A stretch of DNA of 45,954 bases from Actinomadura soli (GCF_005889715.1 NZ_VCKW01000037.1:1-45954); one strand, 5' to 3'; shown: positions 35,728 to 44,778, numbered from the stretch's first letter. Made by a program: numbers and translations. The notes: generated by a model from the sequence alone, not told the origin.

Positions 35728-36290
35728 CGCCCGCCCCGGTGTGGGTGGTGGCGGGCCCGCCCGGCTGCGGGAAGACGACCGTGGCGGAACTGCTGCTCGC
35801 GCGGCTGCGTCCCGTCCCCGCGCTGCTGGACAAGGACACGCTCTACGGGCCGTTCGTCGAGGCGGTGCTCGCGGCGTCCGGCCGTGACCCGGGCGAGCGC
35901 GAGGGCCCCTGGTACGACGAGCACGTCAAGCGGCACGAGTACGCGGGGATGACGGCGGCGGCCCGGGAGGTCCGCGCGCACGGCTGCCCGGTGCTGCTGA
36001 GCGGCCCGTTCACCGGCCAGATCCGCTCGCCGTCCCGCTGGGCGGAGTGGACCCGCGCCCTCGGCGGCCCGCCCGTGCACCTCGTCTGGGTCAGGACGGA
36101 CGCCGCGACGCTGCGCCACCGGCTGGAGCGGCGCGGCTCGCCCCGCGACGCCGGCAAGCTGGCCGCGTTCGACGCGTTCACCGCCCGGATGCGCCCGGAC
36201 GAGCCGCCTCCCGTCCCGCACGCCGCCGTGGACAACCGCCTGACGGCCGCAAGGTCACTGGCCGCCCAGCTGGACGATCTCCTCGCCTGA
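35724..36290 (+). CDS. P-loop kinase-like NTPase
   Basis: 188 residues. A Walker A loop GPPGCGKT at 11-18 is followed by [11 protein letters not shown], a lid-like [12 protein letters not shown] segment and C-terminal helices. This is the small AAA_33/shikimate-kinase-like fold that phosphorylates small molecules, sugars or antibiotics. Start GTG 35724 overlaps the stop of the enolase-superfamily gene, so the two are co-translated and may share a substrate. The exact activity cannot be read. Confidence 0.85.
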   Translation: MTPAPVWVVAGPPGCGKTTVAELLLARLRPVPALLDKDTLYGPFVEAVLAASGRDPGEREGPWYDEHVKRHEYAGMTAAAREVRAHGCPVLLSGPFTGQIRSPSRWAEWTRALGGPPVHLVWVRTDAATLRHRLERRGSPRDAGKLAAFDAFTARMRPDEPPPVPHAAVDNRLTAARSLAAQLDDLLA

Positions 36291-36350
36291 CCCGCTCACC
36301 CGCCGCTCCCGCCGGACGGGCAGGAGACTGAGACGCCCGCCGCCCGCCGA

Positions 36351-37505
36351 TCAATAGGACTTGGGGAGCCCCAGGGAGTGCTGCGCGACGAAGTTGAGGA
36401 TCATCTCGCGGCTGACCGGCGCGATCCGCATCAGCCGGACGACACCGGCCAGCATCCCGACGCCGTACTCCGTCGTGAGGCCGTTGCCGCCGTGGGTCTG
36501 GATGGCCTGGTCGACGCAGTGGACCGCGGCCTCCGCGGTGGCGTACTTCGCCATGTTCGCGGCCTCGCCCGCGCCCGCGTCGTCGCCCGCGTCGTAGAGC
36601 CAGGCGGCCTTCTGCGCCATCAGCCGCGCCAGCTCCAGCTCGATCTTGGCGGCGGCGAGCGGGTGCGCGAGGCCCTGGTGCGCACCGATCGGCGTCCGGA
36701 AGACCTGCCGCTGGTTGGCGTAGGCGACGGCCTTGCCGAGGGCGAGGCGGCCGATCCCGGCGCCCATGGCGGCGGCCATGATCCGCTCGGGGTTCAGCCC
36801 GGCGAACAGCTGCAGGAGCCCGCCGTCCTCGTCGCCGACGAGCGCCTCGTAGGGCAGCCGGACGTCGTCGAGGTGGCAGATGAACTGCTTCTCCGGCGAC
36901 ACGATCTCCATGCCGATCGGCGTCCAGGTGAAGCCCGGCGCGTCGGTGGGGACGATGAACAGCGACGGCCGCAGGTTCCCCTTCTGGTCGTGCGTGCGGG
37001 CGACGAACAGGACGGCGTCCGCCTCGTCCACCCCGGAGATGAACGTCTTCTGCCCGCTCAGCACCCATCCGTCGCCGTCGCGGCGGGCGGTGGTCGTGAT
37101 GCGGTGGGAGTTGGATCCGGCGTCGGGCTCGGTGATCGCGAACGCCATGGTGACGGAGCCGTCCGCGAACCTCGGGAGCCATTGCTTCTTCTGGTCGGCG
37201 GTGCCGGAGCGCGCGATGATCGTGGCGCAGATCGCCGGGGACACGACCATGAGCAGCAGCGGGCAGCCCGCGGCGGACAGCTCCTCGCACACGGCGGCGA
37301 GGTCGCCGATGCCGCCGCCTCCGCCGCCGTACTCCTCCGGGACGTTCACGCCGAGGTAGCCGAGCCGCCCGGCCTCGGCCCACAGCTCCTCGGTCTTCTG
37401 GCCGGTCTTGGCCTTCTCCACGTAGTACGACGGGCCGTACTTCGCGCCCAGTTCGGCGACGGCCGCCCGCAGCGCCCGCCGCTCCTCGCTCTCAACGAAG
37501 CTCAT
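36351..37505 (-). CDS. Acyl-CoA dehydrogenase
   Basis: FAD enzyme of 384 residues that introduces the alpha-beta double bond. It has the FAD/substrate signature AITEPDAGSNSH, KTFISGVDEAD, a QTHGGNGLTTEYG segment and the C-terminal LGLPKSY. The usual catalytic IYEGT near the C-terminus is replaced by IAPVSRE. The likely base is E240 in LNPERI, the position used by isovaleryl- and long-chain-type dehydrogenases, which suggests a branched substrate. ATG 37505 overlaps the carboxylase alpha stop (ATGA); it is the last gene of the AtuA operon. Citronellyl-CoA-like or isovaleryl-CoA-like substrates fit the context. Confidence 0.92.
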   Translation of the reverse strand: MSFVESEERRALRAAVAELGAKYGPSYYVEKAKTGQKTEELWAEAGRLGYLGVNVPEEYGGGGGGIGDLAAVCEELSAAGCPLLLMVVSPAICATIIARSGTADQKKQWLPRFADGSVTMAFAITEPDAGSNSHRITTTARRDGDGWVLSGQKTFISGVDEADAVLFVARTHDQKGNLRPSLFIVPTDAPGFTWTPIGMEIVSPEKQFICHLDDVRLPYEALVGDEDGGLLQLFAGLNPERIMAAAMGAGIGRLALGKAVAYANQRQVFRTPIGAHQGLAHPLAAAKIELELARLMAQKAAWLYDAGDDAGAGEAANMAKYATAEAAVHCVDQAIQTHGGNGLTTEYGVGMLAGVVRLMRIAPVSREMILNFVAQHSLGLPKSY

Positions 37506-39505
37506 TCCGCGTTCCCTTCGGTAGCGCCCTGGCCTACGGCCTCGGTCGCGGGCTCGATGACGGCGAGGACGGCGCCGGATTCGACCTGCTGTCCCGCCGC
37601 GACGTTGAGTTCCGCGACCGTCCCGGCGGACGGTGCGGCGATGCGGTGCTCCATCTTCATCGCCTCCAGGACGACGAGGGTCTGCCCGTCCGCGACGTCC
37701 GCGCCGGGTTCGGTCTCGACGCGGACGACCGTCCCGGGCATGGGGGCGAGAAGGGAGCCGGGGGCGAGCCGGCCGCTCGGGTCGGCGAAGCGCGGGACCG
37801 GGCGGAGCGCCACCGCGCCGAGGCGGGAGTCGACGTGCACCGCGTCCCCCGTGATGGTCACCGCGAACGTCTCGCGCAGGCCGTCGTGCTCCAGCACGAC
37901 CGTCCCCGGCGTGGCGCTCACCAGCGACGTGCCGGGGCACAGTTCGGAGACCAGCCCGTTCCTGTGCAGGTAGTAGTCGACGACGACCGGTCCGGAGGGG
38001 CCCTCGAACGTCCTGCGCTGGGGCTGCGACCGGAGGTTGCGCCACCCGGACGGCAGCCCGCCGAGGACCCCGGCCGTGGACCGGCTCCCTGCGGCCTGCG
38101 CGAGCGCGGCGGCCAGCGCGGACATCCGGACGGCGGCCTCTCCGGCGAGCGGCGCGGCAAGGCGGTCCAGGCCGATGCGGTCGAGGTAGCCGGTGTCGGT
38201 GTCGCCGTCCAAGAATCCGGGTTCCTCCAGAATCCGGACGAGCAGGTCGCGGTTGGTCGTCAGGCCGTGGAAGCGGGCGCCGCGCAGCCCAGCCGCCAGC
38301 CGCCGGGCCGCGGCGGAGCGGGTCGGCGCCCACGCGATCACCTTGGCGAGCATCGGGTCGTAGTGGACGCCGACCTCGCCGCCGCTCTCCACGCCGCTGT
38401 CGAGCCGCAGCCCCGGTCCGGGGAACGCGGGGACGGCGAACTCGACGTCCACGTCCGGCACCTCGAAGGTGTGCAGGGTGCCGCCGGCCGGACGCCAGCC
38501 GCGCGCCGGATCTTCGGCGTAGAGGCGCACCTCGATGGCGTGCCCGCGCGGCTCCGGCGCGCCTTCGGGGAGTCGGGCGCCTTCGGCGATCTCTATCTGC
38601 AGCCGGACGAGGTCCACCCCGTACACGCATTCGGTGACCGGATGCTCGACCTGCAGGCGCGTGTTGACCTCCAGGAAGAAGAACCGGCTGTCGCGCGCAA
38701 GCATGAACTCGACCGTGCCCGCGCCGACGTACCCGATCGCGCGGGCCGCGTTCGCCGCCGCATCGCACAGTTCGGCGCGCAGCCCGGGCCCGACCGCCGG
38801 GGACGGCGCCTCCTCGACGATCTTCTGGTGGCGGCGCTGGATCGAGCATTCGCGTTCGCCGAGCGCCCAGACCGTCCCGTGGGCGTCGGCGAGGATCTGC
38901 ACCTCGATGTGCCGGGCACCCTCCAGCAGCGGCTCGCAGAACACGGTCGGGTCGCCGAACGCCGACTCCGCCTCGCGGCGCGCCCCGGCGACGGCATCGT
39001 CCAGCTCACCGGGCGCGCGCACGATCCGCATGCCGCGCCCACCCCCGCCCGCCGACGCCTTCACGAGCAGCGGGAAGTCGGCGTCGCCCACCTCGGCCGG
39101 ATCGAGCTGCGGCAGGACGGGAACGTCCGCGGCGGCCATCAGCTTCTTCGCCTCGATCTTGGAGCCCATCGCGGCGATCGCCGCCGGAGGCGGACCGATC
39201 CAGGTCAGGCCCGCGTCGCCGACCGCCCGCGCGAAGTCGGCGTTCTCCGACAGGAACCCGTAGCCCGGGTGGACGGCGTCGGCCCCGGCGCTCTTCGCCA
39301 CGGCCAGGAGCCGCTCGGACGACAGGTACGTCTCCGCCGGGGACGCGCCGGGGAGCCGTCCCGCCACGTCCGCCTCCCGGACGTGCGGCGCGCCCGCGTC
39401 CGGGTCGGAGTGGACGGCGACCGTCCCGATGCCGAGGCTCCGGCAGGCCCGCAGGACGCGGCGCGCGATCTCGCCCCGGTTCGCGACCAGCACACTCTTG
39501 ATCAT
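37502..39505 (-). CDS. Acyl-CoA carboxylase alpha subunit (biotin carboxylase plus carrier)
   Basis: 667 residues. The biotin carboxylase N-domain (MIKSVLVANRGEIARRV) is followed by an ATP-grasp domain with glycine loop KASAGGGGRGM and FLEVNTRLQVEHPVTE, the carboxylase C-domain, and a linker with a BT-like region. The C-terminal biotinyl domain has biotin-accepting K617 in EAMKMEH. It carboxylates biotin from bicarbonate and ATP for the beta subunit encoded just upstream. Length and layout fit 3-methylcrotonyl- or geranyl-CoA carboxylase alpha subunits. ATG 39505 lies 25 bases after the beta stop. Confidence 0.95.
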   Translation of the reverse strand: MIKSVLVANRGEIARRVLRACRSLGIGTVAVHSDPDAGAPHVREADVAGRLPGASPAETYLSSERLLAVAKSAGADAVHPGYGFLSENADFARAVGDAGLTWIGPPPAAIAAMGSKIEAKKLMAAADVPVLPQLDPAEVGDADFPLLVKASAGGGGRGMRIVRAPGELDDAVAGARREAESAFGDPTVFCEPLLEGARHIEVQILADAHGTVWALGERECSIQRRHQKIVEEAPSPAVGPGLRAELCDAAANAARAIGYVGAGTVEFMLARDSRFFFLEVNTRLQVEHPVTECVYGVDLVRLQIEIAEGARLPEGAPEPRGHAIEVRLYAEDPARGWRPAGGTLHTFEVPDVDVEFAVPAFPGPGLRLDSGVESGGEVGVHYDPMLAKVIAWAPTRSAAARRLAAGLRGARFHGLTTNRDLLVRILEEPGFLDGDTDTGYLDRIGLDRLAAPLAGEAAVRMSALAAALAQAAGSRSTAGVLGGLPSGWRNLRSQPQRRTFEGPSGPVVVDYYLHRNGLVSELCPGTSLVSATPGTVVLEHDGLRETFAVTITGDAVHVDSRLGAVALRPVPRFADPSGRLAPGSLLAPMPGTVVRVETEPGADVADGQTLVVLEAMKMEHRIAAPSAGTVAELNVAAGQQVESGAVLAVIEPATEAVGQGATEGNAE

Positions 39506-39530
39506 TTCTCGCTCACATCGCTCACGTCGC

Positions 39531-41129
39531 TCACATCCGGAAGACGCCGAAGCCGTCGGCCCCGCGCACGGGCGCGTTGTGGACGGCCGACAGGCACAGC
39601 CCGAGCACGGTGCGGGTGTCGCGCGGGTCGATGACGCCGTCGTCATACAGCCGTCCCGACAGGAAGAACGGCAGCGACTCCGCCTCGATCTGCGCCTCGA
39701 CCATCTCCCGCATCGCGCGGTCCTGCTCGTCGTCGTAGGCATGCCCGCGCGCTTCGGCGGCCTGCCGCGCCACGATCGACAGAACTCCCGCGAGCTGCTG
39801 CGGCCCCATCACCGCCGACTTCGCCGACGGCCACGTGAACAGGAACCGGGGGTCGTACGCCCGGCCGCACATCCCGTAGTTGCCCGCCCCGTACGACGCT
39901 CCCATCACGATCGAGATGTGCGGGACGGTGCTGTTCGCCACCGCGTTGATCATCAGCGCGCCGTGCTTGATGATCCCGGCCTGCTCGTACTCCTTGCCGA
40001 CCATGTATCCGGTGGTGTTGTGCAGGAACAGCAGCGGCGTGTCGCGCTGGTTGGCGAGCTGGATGAACTGCGCCGCCTTCTGCGCCTCCTCGCTGAACAG
40101 CACACCCTGCGCGTTGGCCAGGACCCCGATCGGGTAGCCGTGGACGCGCGTCCAGCCGGTGACGAGGCTCGTCCCGTACAGCGGCTTGAACTCGTCGAAC
40201 CGGGACCCGTCCGCGATCCGGGCGATGACCTCGCGCGGGTCGAACGGCACCTTCAGGTCTTCGGGGACGATCCCGGCGAGCTCGTCCGCGTCGTACAGCG
40301 GCTCCTCGACCGGGCCGGGTCCGGGCGGCGGGCCGAGTTTGCGATGGTTGAGGTTCTTGACGATGTGCCGTCCCAGCCGGAGCGCGTCGGCCTCGTCCAC
40401 GGCCATGTAATCGGCGAGGCCGGACGTCCGCGCATGCATTTCCGCGCCCCCGAGTTCCTCGTCATCGGCCTCCTCTCCGGTAGCCATCTTCACCAGCGGC
40501 GGGCCGCCCAGAAACACTTTCGCGCGCTCCTTGACCATGACGACGTAGTCGCACATTCCCGGAACGTACGCGCCGCCCGCCGTGGAATTCCCGAACACCA
40601 GCGCGATCGTCGGGATTCCGGCCGCCGACAATCGCGTGAGGTCGCGGAACATCCGCCCGCCCGGAATGAAGATCTCCTTCTGGGTAGGCAGATCGGCACC
40701 GCCCGACTCCACGAGGTTGAGGACGGGCAGCCGGTTCTCCAGCGCTATGTCGGACGCCCGGAAGCTCTTCTTCACCGTCCACGGGTTGCTCGACCCGCCC
40801 CGCACCGTCGGATCGTTAGCCACGATCATGCACTCGACACCCTCGACCACGCCGATCCCGGTGACGACGCTCGCGCCGACGGGAAAGTCGCTGCCCCACG
40901 CGGCGAGCGGGCTCAACTCCAGGAACGGCGAGTCGGGGTCGAGCAGCAGCTCGATGCGCTCCCGCGCAAGCATCTTCCCGCGCCTGCGGTGCCGCGCGAC
41001 GTACTTCTCGCCCCCTCCCTCCAACGCTTTCGCGTGCTCGGCATCGAGGGCAGCCAGCTTTTCCAGCATGGCGCGGCGCCGTTCCCGGTATTCCGGCCCG
41101 CGCGTGTCAAGGGTGCTCTTCAGCGTCAA
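39531..41129 (-). CDS. Acyl-CoA carboxylase beta subunit (carboxyltransferase), MCC/GCC type
   Basis: 532 residues of the two-lobed crotonase-like carboxyltransferase. GNSTAGGAYVPGMCDY, VFLGGPPLVKMATGEEAD and the second-lobe GASYGAGNYGMCGRAYDPRF match methylcrotonyl-/geranyl-CoA carboxylase beta subunits rather than propionyl- or acetyl-CoA types. The start is best read as TTG 41129: it overlaps the AtuA-like stop (TTGA) and has GGAGG seven bases before it. The in-frame ATG at 41171 would overlap more and lacks a good site. It transfers CO2 to the gamma-methyl of an unsaturated branched acyl-CoA. Confidence 0.92.
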   Translation of the reverse strand: MTLKSTLDTRGPEYRERRRAMLEKLAALDAEHAKALEGGGEKYVARHRRRGKMLARERIELLLDPDSPFLELSPLAAWGSDFPVGASVVTGIGVVEGVECMIVANDPTVRGGSSNPWTVKKSFRASDIALENRLPVLNLVESGGADLPTQKEIFIPGGRMFRDLTRLSAAGIPTIALVFGNSTAGGAYVPGMCDYVVMVKERAKVFLGGPPLVKMATGEEADDEELGGAEMHARTSGLADYMAVDEADALRLGRHIVKNLNHRKLGPPPGPGPVEEPLYDADELAGIVPEDLKVPFDPREVIARIADGSRFDEFKPLYGTSLVTGWTRVHGYPIGVLANAQGVLFSEEAQKAAQFIQLANQRDTPLLFLHNTTGYMVGKEYEQAGIIKHGALMINAVANSTVPHISIVMGASYGAGNYGMCGRAYDPRFLFTWPSAKSAVMGPQQLAGVLSIVARQAAEARGHAYDDEQDRAMREMVEAQIEAESLPFFLSGRLYDDGVIDPRDTRTVLGLCLSAVHNAPVRGADGFGVFRM

Positions 41130-42841
41130 AGGACAGCCTCCGGAATGTCGACGAGACGTGACCGCAGCCACTCCCCCAATGCCTTCCCCTGCGGATCGAA
41201 CCGAGTCGAGGCGGACACACCTTCCTGCAGCAGCCCCTCAACAACGAAATTCACCGCACGCAGATTGGGCAGCACATACCGCCGAACGACATGCTCCCGT
41301 GTTTCAGGAAGCAGTTCCCGGAACCTTTCAACGCTGAGAAAGGACTCCAGCCAGCGCCATTGTTCGTCCGTCCGAGCCCACACACCGACATTGGCGTCCC
41401 CACCTTTGTCCCCACTCCGCGCCCCAGCCACGCGCCCCAACGGAACACGAATCGTGGGCGTGTTATCCACTTGTTCACTCGTCCCGGCCACGCCGTCCCC
41501 GGTCGAGGAATCCATCGTTGTCGGTGGAGGTGGGATGGGGATGCGGCGGCCGTCGTGGGTCACGGCGACATGTTCGACTGCCTCGTTCGGAACGAACGCC
41601 GGCGTGTAGACGCCGTAAGGGCTCGCCTTGTCAGGCGGGGACGTCATCGTGAAGCCGGGGTAGCCCGCGAGGGCCAGTTCCACCGCCGCACTGCTGAACG
41701 CCCGGCCGACCTTCTCCGGGTCACGGTCAAGGACCGCGCACCGGAGCAGCGCGGTCGCCGCCCCCTGCGTCGCGGGATCAGGCTTGGCGGTCCCGATGAG
41801 CGTCCACTCGACGCGCGCGGGCGGGGTGCCATCGAACGCGGCCTCCATCTGCGCCTTGACGAGTTCCGCCTTCGCCTCGATGCCTAGACCGGTGAGGACG
41901 AACGTCATCTCGTTGCGGTGTCCGCCGAGGTGGTTGAGGCACACCTTGGTGGACGGCGGCGGCGCAAGCCCCCGGACGCCGCTGATCCGCACCCGGTCAG
42001 GCCCGTCCTGTGCCAGCTCGATCGTGTCGAAGCGCGTCGTCACGTCCGGCCCGGCATAGGACGGCCCCCCGATCTCGTACAGCAGTTGAGCCGTGACGGT
42101 GTCGACGGTCACCGCACCGCCTGTGCCCTCGTGCTTGGTGACGACGCTGGAGCCGTCAGCGTGGATCTCGGTGACCGGATAGCCCGGCGCCTTTACGTTG
42201 TAGATCTCTTCAAAGAAGGCGTAGTTGCCGCCCGTGGCCTGCGCCCCGCATTCGAGGACGTGCCCGGCGACGGTCGCACCGGCCAGCGCGTCCCATGCAT
42301 CCCGCGCCCACCCGAAGTGCGCGGCCGCCGGCCCCACTACCAGCGAGGCGTCCGTGACGCGCCCGGTCACCACCACATTGGCACCGTCCCGCAGACACTC
42401 GGCTATCCCCCAGGCGCCCAGGTAAGCGTTCGCGGTCAGCGGCGCTCCATATCGCTCATGCCGGAAGCCCAGTTCCTCAGCCCGCGGCAGCAGGTCATCG
42501 CCTTCCACGTGAGCGACCCGTACCTCAAGGCCGAGCCGTTCCGCAAGGGCGCGCAGCTGTTCGGCGAGCCCGCGCGGGTTGAGCCCTCCGGCATTGGCGA
42601 CGATGCGGACGCCCCGGTCCACGGCGAGCCCGAGGCACTCCTCCATCTGCCGCAGGAATGTCGTCGCGTACCCGGCCTCCGGATCCTTCAGCTTGCCGCG
42701 CCCCAGGATCAGCATCGTCAGCTCGGCGAGATAGTCGCCGGTGAGGACGTCCAGCGGACCGCCCTCCAGCATCTCCCGCATCGCGGAGAAGCGGTCGCCA
42801 TAGAAGCCCGAGGCGTTGCCGACCCGCAGCGGTTGGCTCAT
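41126..42841 (-). CDS. atuA: Acyclic terpene utilisation AtuA-like protein (DUF1446)
   Basis: 571 residues. The N-terminal DUF1446 domain (about 5-440; RVGNASGFYGDR, VANAGGLNPRG, VTGRVTDASLVVGPAAAHF, LECGAQATGGNY) is followed by a C-terminal AtuA-like ferredoxin-fold domain (about 460-570; RSGDKGGDANVGVWAR). In Pseudomonas AtuA is needed for growth on citronellol/geraniol, but its reaction is unproven. The following carboxylase and dehydrogenase support an acyclic-terpene or branched-chain acyl-CoA route. AtuB/E/G-type genes are absent. A perfect 16-base palindrome lies 34-49 bases upstream of the ATG. Confidence 0.9.
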   Translation of the reverse strand: MSQPLRVGNASGFYGDRFSAMREMLEGGPLDVLTGDYLAELTMLILGRGKLKDPEAGYATTFLRQMEECLGLAVDRGVRIVANAGGLNPRGLAEQLRALAERLGLEVRVAHVEGDDLLPRAEELGFRHERYGAPLTANAYLGAWGIAECLRDGANVVVTGRVTDASLVVGPAAAHFGWARDAWDALAGATVAGHVLECGAQATGGNYAFFEEIYNVKAPGYPVTEIHADGSSVVTKHEGTGGAVTVDTVTAQLLYEIGGPSYAGPDVTTRFDTIELAQDGPDRVRISGVRGLAPPPSTKVCLNHLGGHRNEMTFVLTGLGIEAKAELVKAQMEAAFDGTPPARVEWTLIGTAKPDPATQGAATALLRCAVLDRDPEKVGRAFSSAAVELALAGYPGFTMTSPPDKASPYGVYTPAFVPNEAVEHVAVTHDGRRIPIPPPPTTMDSSTGDGVAGTSEQVDNTPTIRVPLGRVAGARSGDKGGDANVGVWARTDEQWRWLESFLSVERFRELLPETREHVVRRYVLPNLRAVNFVVEGLLQEGVSASTRFDPQGKALGEWLRSRLVDIPEAVL

Positions 42842-42874
42842 GGCCCGAACCTTGCCAGCCCGGAATCAGAAAAT

Positions 42875-42890
42875 CAATCACGCATGATTG
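42875..42890. promoter_or_regulatory. Palindromic operator upstream of the AtuA operon
   Basis: CAATCA-CGCA-TGATTG, perfect 6-base arms, in an AT-rich island upstream of the AtuA-like gene. Size and position suit a TetR-type regulator of acyl-CoA catabolism, but no such gene is adjacent. Confidence 0.55.
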
Positions 42891-42950
42891 TTCTTGGGTC
42901 GCAGACGCAGGACGACCCCGGCGGAAGACCGCCGGGGTCGTCGATGGGGG

Positions 42951-43214
42951 TCAGAGATCGAGGGCGCCCGCCTTGGCCTCGGCCAGCAGGGCACCGAAGG
43001 CGGCGCGGTCGAGGGTGAGGTGGCCGCTCTCCGGGGCCTTGCTGTCCCGGATGCCGACGGCGACCGACACCTGCGCGACCTCCACACAGTCCCGATCGGA
43101 ATTGCTACGGCTGCTCTTGCGCCAGACCACGCCCTGCGCGACCTCCACGCATGCCTGGTCGGAGTTGCTGCGGCTGCTCTTGCGCCAGGTCGCAGCCGTG
43201 AATCCAGCGCTCAT
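42951..43214 (-). CDS. DUF397 protein with duplicated motif
   Basis: 87 residues. The DUF397 core WRKSSRSNSD-x2-CVEVA occurs twice in tandem (about 10-26 and 31-47), followed by VAVGIRDSKAPESGHL and a helical end. Normal DUF397 proteins are about 60-70 residues with one copy. These small proteins act as antagonist partners of the adjacent XRE regulator in known actinomycete pairs. ATG 43214 overlaps the XRE stop by four bases. Confidence 0.92.
   Translation of the reverse strand: MSAGFTAATWRKSSRSNSDQACVEVAQGVVWRKSSRSNSDRDCVEVAQVSVAVGIRDSKAPESGHLTLDRAAFGALLAEAKAGALDL
43074..43194 (-). repeat. 63-base tandem duplication in the DUF397 gene
   Basis: The segment around 43071-43133 repeats at 43134-43196 with a 63-base (21-codon) offset and a handful of mismatches, producing the doubled WRKSSRSNSD motif. 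Confidence 0.85.
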
Positions 43215-44098
43215 CGTCCGTCCATCTCCCTCGCTGCCCGCCGGAACAGCGACGAGCTCTCGTCCTCCGGCAGAGCGTCGTCCCAGACCGCTGCGAACGC
43301 GTCGGCGTAGCGGTCGATTTCGTTGGCTTTGTCAAGGTACAGCGCCCCGGTGAACCCCTGCACGTACACCGTGGGCGGCTCGTGGCCGCGCCCGTCCCCG
43401 GTCGTCAGGAACCGCATCAGGATGAACGGTCCGGTGTCGAATCCCTGGTGCGCTCCGGCGGAGAAGGGCAGGACGCGGAGGGCGACATGGGGGAGCTCGT
43501 TGAGTTCGGCCAGCCGGTGCAACTGCGGCACCATGACCTCCGCTCCGCCCACCACGCGGCGGACGACGGCTTCGTTGAGGACGGCCCGCAGCGTAGGTGG
43601 CGCGACGGTTCGGGTGATAAGAATCTGGCGCTTGACTCGTAGCTGGGCCTTGAGTTCGACCTCCTCGTCCTGGAGTCCCGGCCTGTTCCTGTCGAGCAGG
43701 GCGCGGTAGTAGTCCGGCGTCTGGAGCAGGCCCGGAACCAGTTCGGGCGAGTACTCCTCTAGCGTCTCGGCCGCCTCCTCCAGACCGATGAAGAGGTCGA
43801 AGGTATCCGGGATCACGTCACCGTAGGCGTGCCACCATCCCTTCTGCTTGGTCTCCTTGGCGAGGCCCATCAGGGCCACCTTCAGGTCGCGGGGCGCTCC
43901 GTACACGTGGCACATGAGCTCCACGTCGTGGGACCGCAGCGACGTCTGCCCGGTCTCGATGCGCCACACCTTCGTCTCAGACCATTCGAGCGCTTTCGCG
44001 GCCCCTATCACCGTCATGCGCGCATCTGTCCGCAGTCGGCGCAAATGTCTGCCGAGTTGCCTGCGCGGAACGGTCGAGCCGGTCGGGGTCGCCGGCAT
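43211..44098 (-). CDS. XRE-family regulator with DUF5753-like domain
   Basis: 295 residues. The N-terminal helix-turn-helix (about 14-68; LGRHLRRLRTDARMTV, LEWSETKVWRIETGQ) is followed by a DUF5753-type effector domain (EYSPELVPGLLQTPDYYRALL and a long alpha/beta region). This is the standard WhiJ-like regulator that pairs with DUF397 proteins, often controlling development or a neighbouring small operon. The pair is coupled by ATGA. A perfect palindrome 28-46 bases upstream is the likely operator. It is divergent from three small genes. Confidence 0.93.
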   Translation of the reverse strand: MPATPTGSTVPRRQLGRHLRRLRTDARMTVIGAAKALEWSETKVWRIETGQTSLRSHDVELMCHVYGAPRDLKVALMGLAKETKQKGWWHAYGDVIPDTFDLFIGLEEAAETLEEYSPELVPGLLQTPDYYRALLDRNRPGLQDEEVELKAQLRVKRQILITRTVAPPTLRAVLNEAVVRRVVGGAEVMVPQLHRLAELNELPHVALRVLPFSAGAHQGFDTGPFILMRFLTTGDGRGHEPPTVYVQGFTGALYLDKANEIDRYADAFAAVWDDALPEDESSSLFRRAAREMDGR

Positions 44099-44412
44099 TT
44101 CGTCACCACCTCAATCCGGGGCTGTCTTTCACTCGAAGTGAAAGGATCGGGCACTTCGATCTGCAATGGTGCTCTGACCTGCGAAGATTTCAGTGGATAA
44201 TCCGGCTGAAGCCTTGCAGATCTCTTCCCCATGATGCTCTACTCGACCTCGCCGCGGGGATGACTTCGAACATTTGTCCCTCGAACAAAGAATTCGATCA
44301 TCTTCCGCTGCCCAATTAGCCCCAGAGATGAAAAATGTCCGAATACAAACGTCGGAGGAGGATCATGAGAATCGCCGCCCATTCCACCCGCCGGACCTTC
44401 GGAGCGTGATCG
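44099..44412. other. Divergent promoter region, XRE versus small-gene operon
   Basis: About 314 bases of lower GC. Holds the XRE-side palindrome and a second imperfect dyad (GATCG-N7-CGATC, 44145-44161). The rest, 44200-44400, has no credible gene; an open plus-strand frame from 44274 lacks codon bias before 44775. Confidence 0.5.
44126..44144. promoter_or_regulatory. Perfect palindrome, probable XRE operator
   Basis: CTTTCACT-CGA-AGTGAAAG has two 8-base arms in perfect dyad. It lies 28 bases before the XRE start and about 270 before the divergent operon, so it could serve both. Confidence 0.65.
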
Positions 44413-44778
44413 ATGGGAGCGCACGAGCGGCGGTCCGGGGGCCGCGTCCTGCCGCCGCCCCCGCCGGAACCGGATGTCGCACGCCGTCCGGGGACGCCGA
44501 TGCCGCAGCGGGAGCGGATCACCTTCCTGGTCCGACTCTCCGAGAGGTTGGTCCCGGTCACGGGCCTGCTGACGGCCTTCACCTCGATCGACGGCTACCC
44601 GGTCCTCAACGTGATCCCGCACCGGACCTCCGGCCGGGCGGCCACGGTCGGGTGCCACTACCGCGACGGGCAATGGTGGTTCTACAACGTCCGCACCGGC
44701 GCGCCGATCTGCCCCGCGAACGAGCTGGACGCGGCCGCACGCCAGATCAAGATGACCATGGAGAGGGCGGCGATATGA
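44413..44778 (+). CDS. Conserved-looking small protein of unknown function, first of three
   Basis: 121 residues from ATG 44413, with GGAG eight bases upstream. A Pro/Arg-rich N-terminus (to about 32) precedes a compact domain: ITFLVRLSERLVPVTGLLTA, then PVLNVIP, WWFYNVRTG and a C-terminal helix. No membrane segment, catalytic motif or known domain. The stop overlaps the next start (ATGA). The WWFYN element looks like a small beta-sheet core. Position opposite an XRE-DUF397 pair suggests control by it. Confidence 0.8.
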   Translation: MGAHERRSGGRVLPPPPPEPDVARRPGTPMPQRERITFLVRLSERLVPVTGLLTAFTSIDGYPVLNVIPHRTSGRAATVGCHYRDGQWWFYNVRTGAPICPANELDAAARQIKMTMERAAI

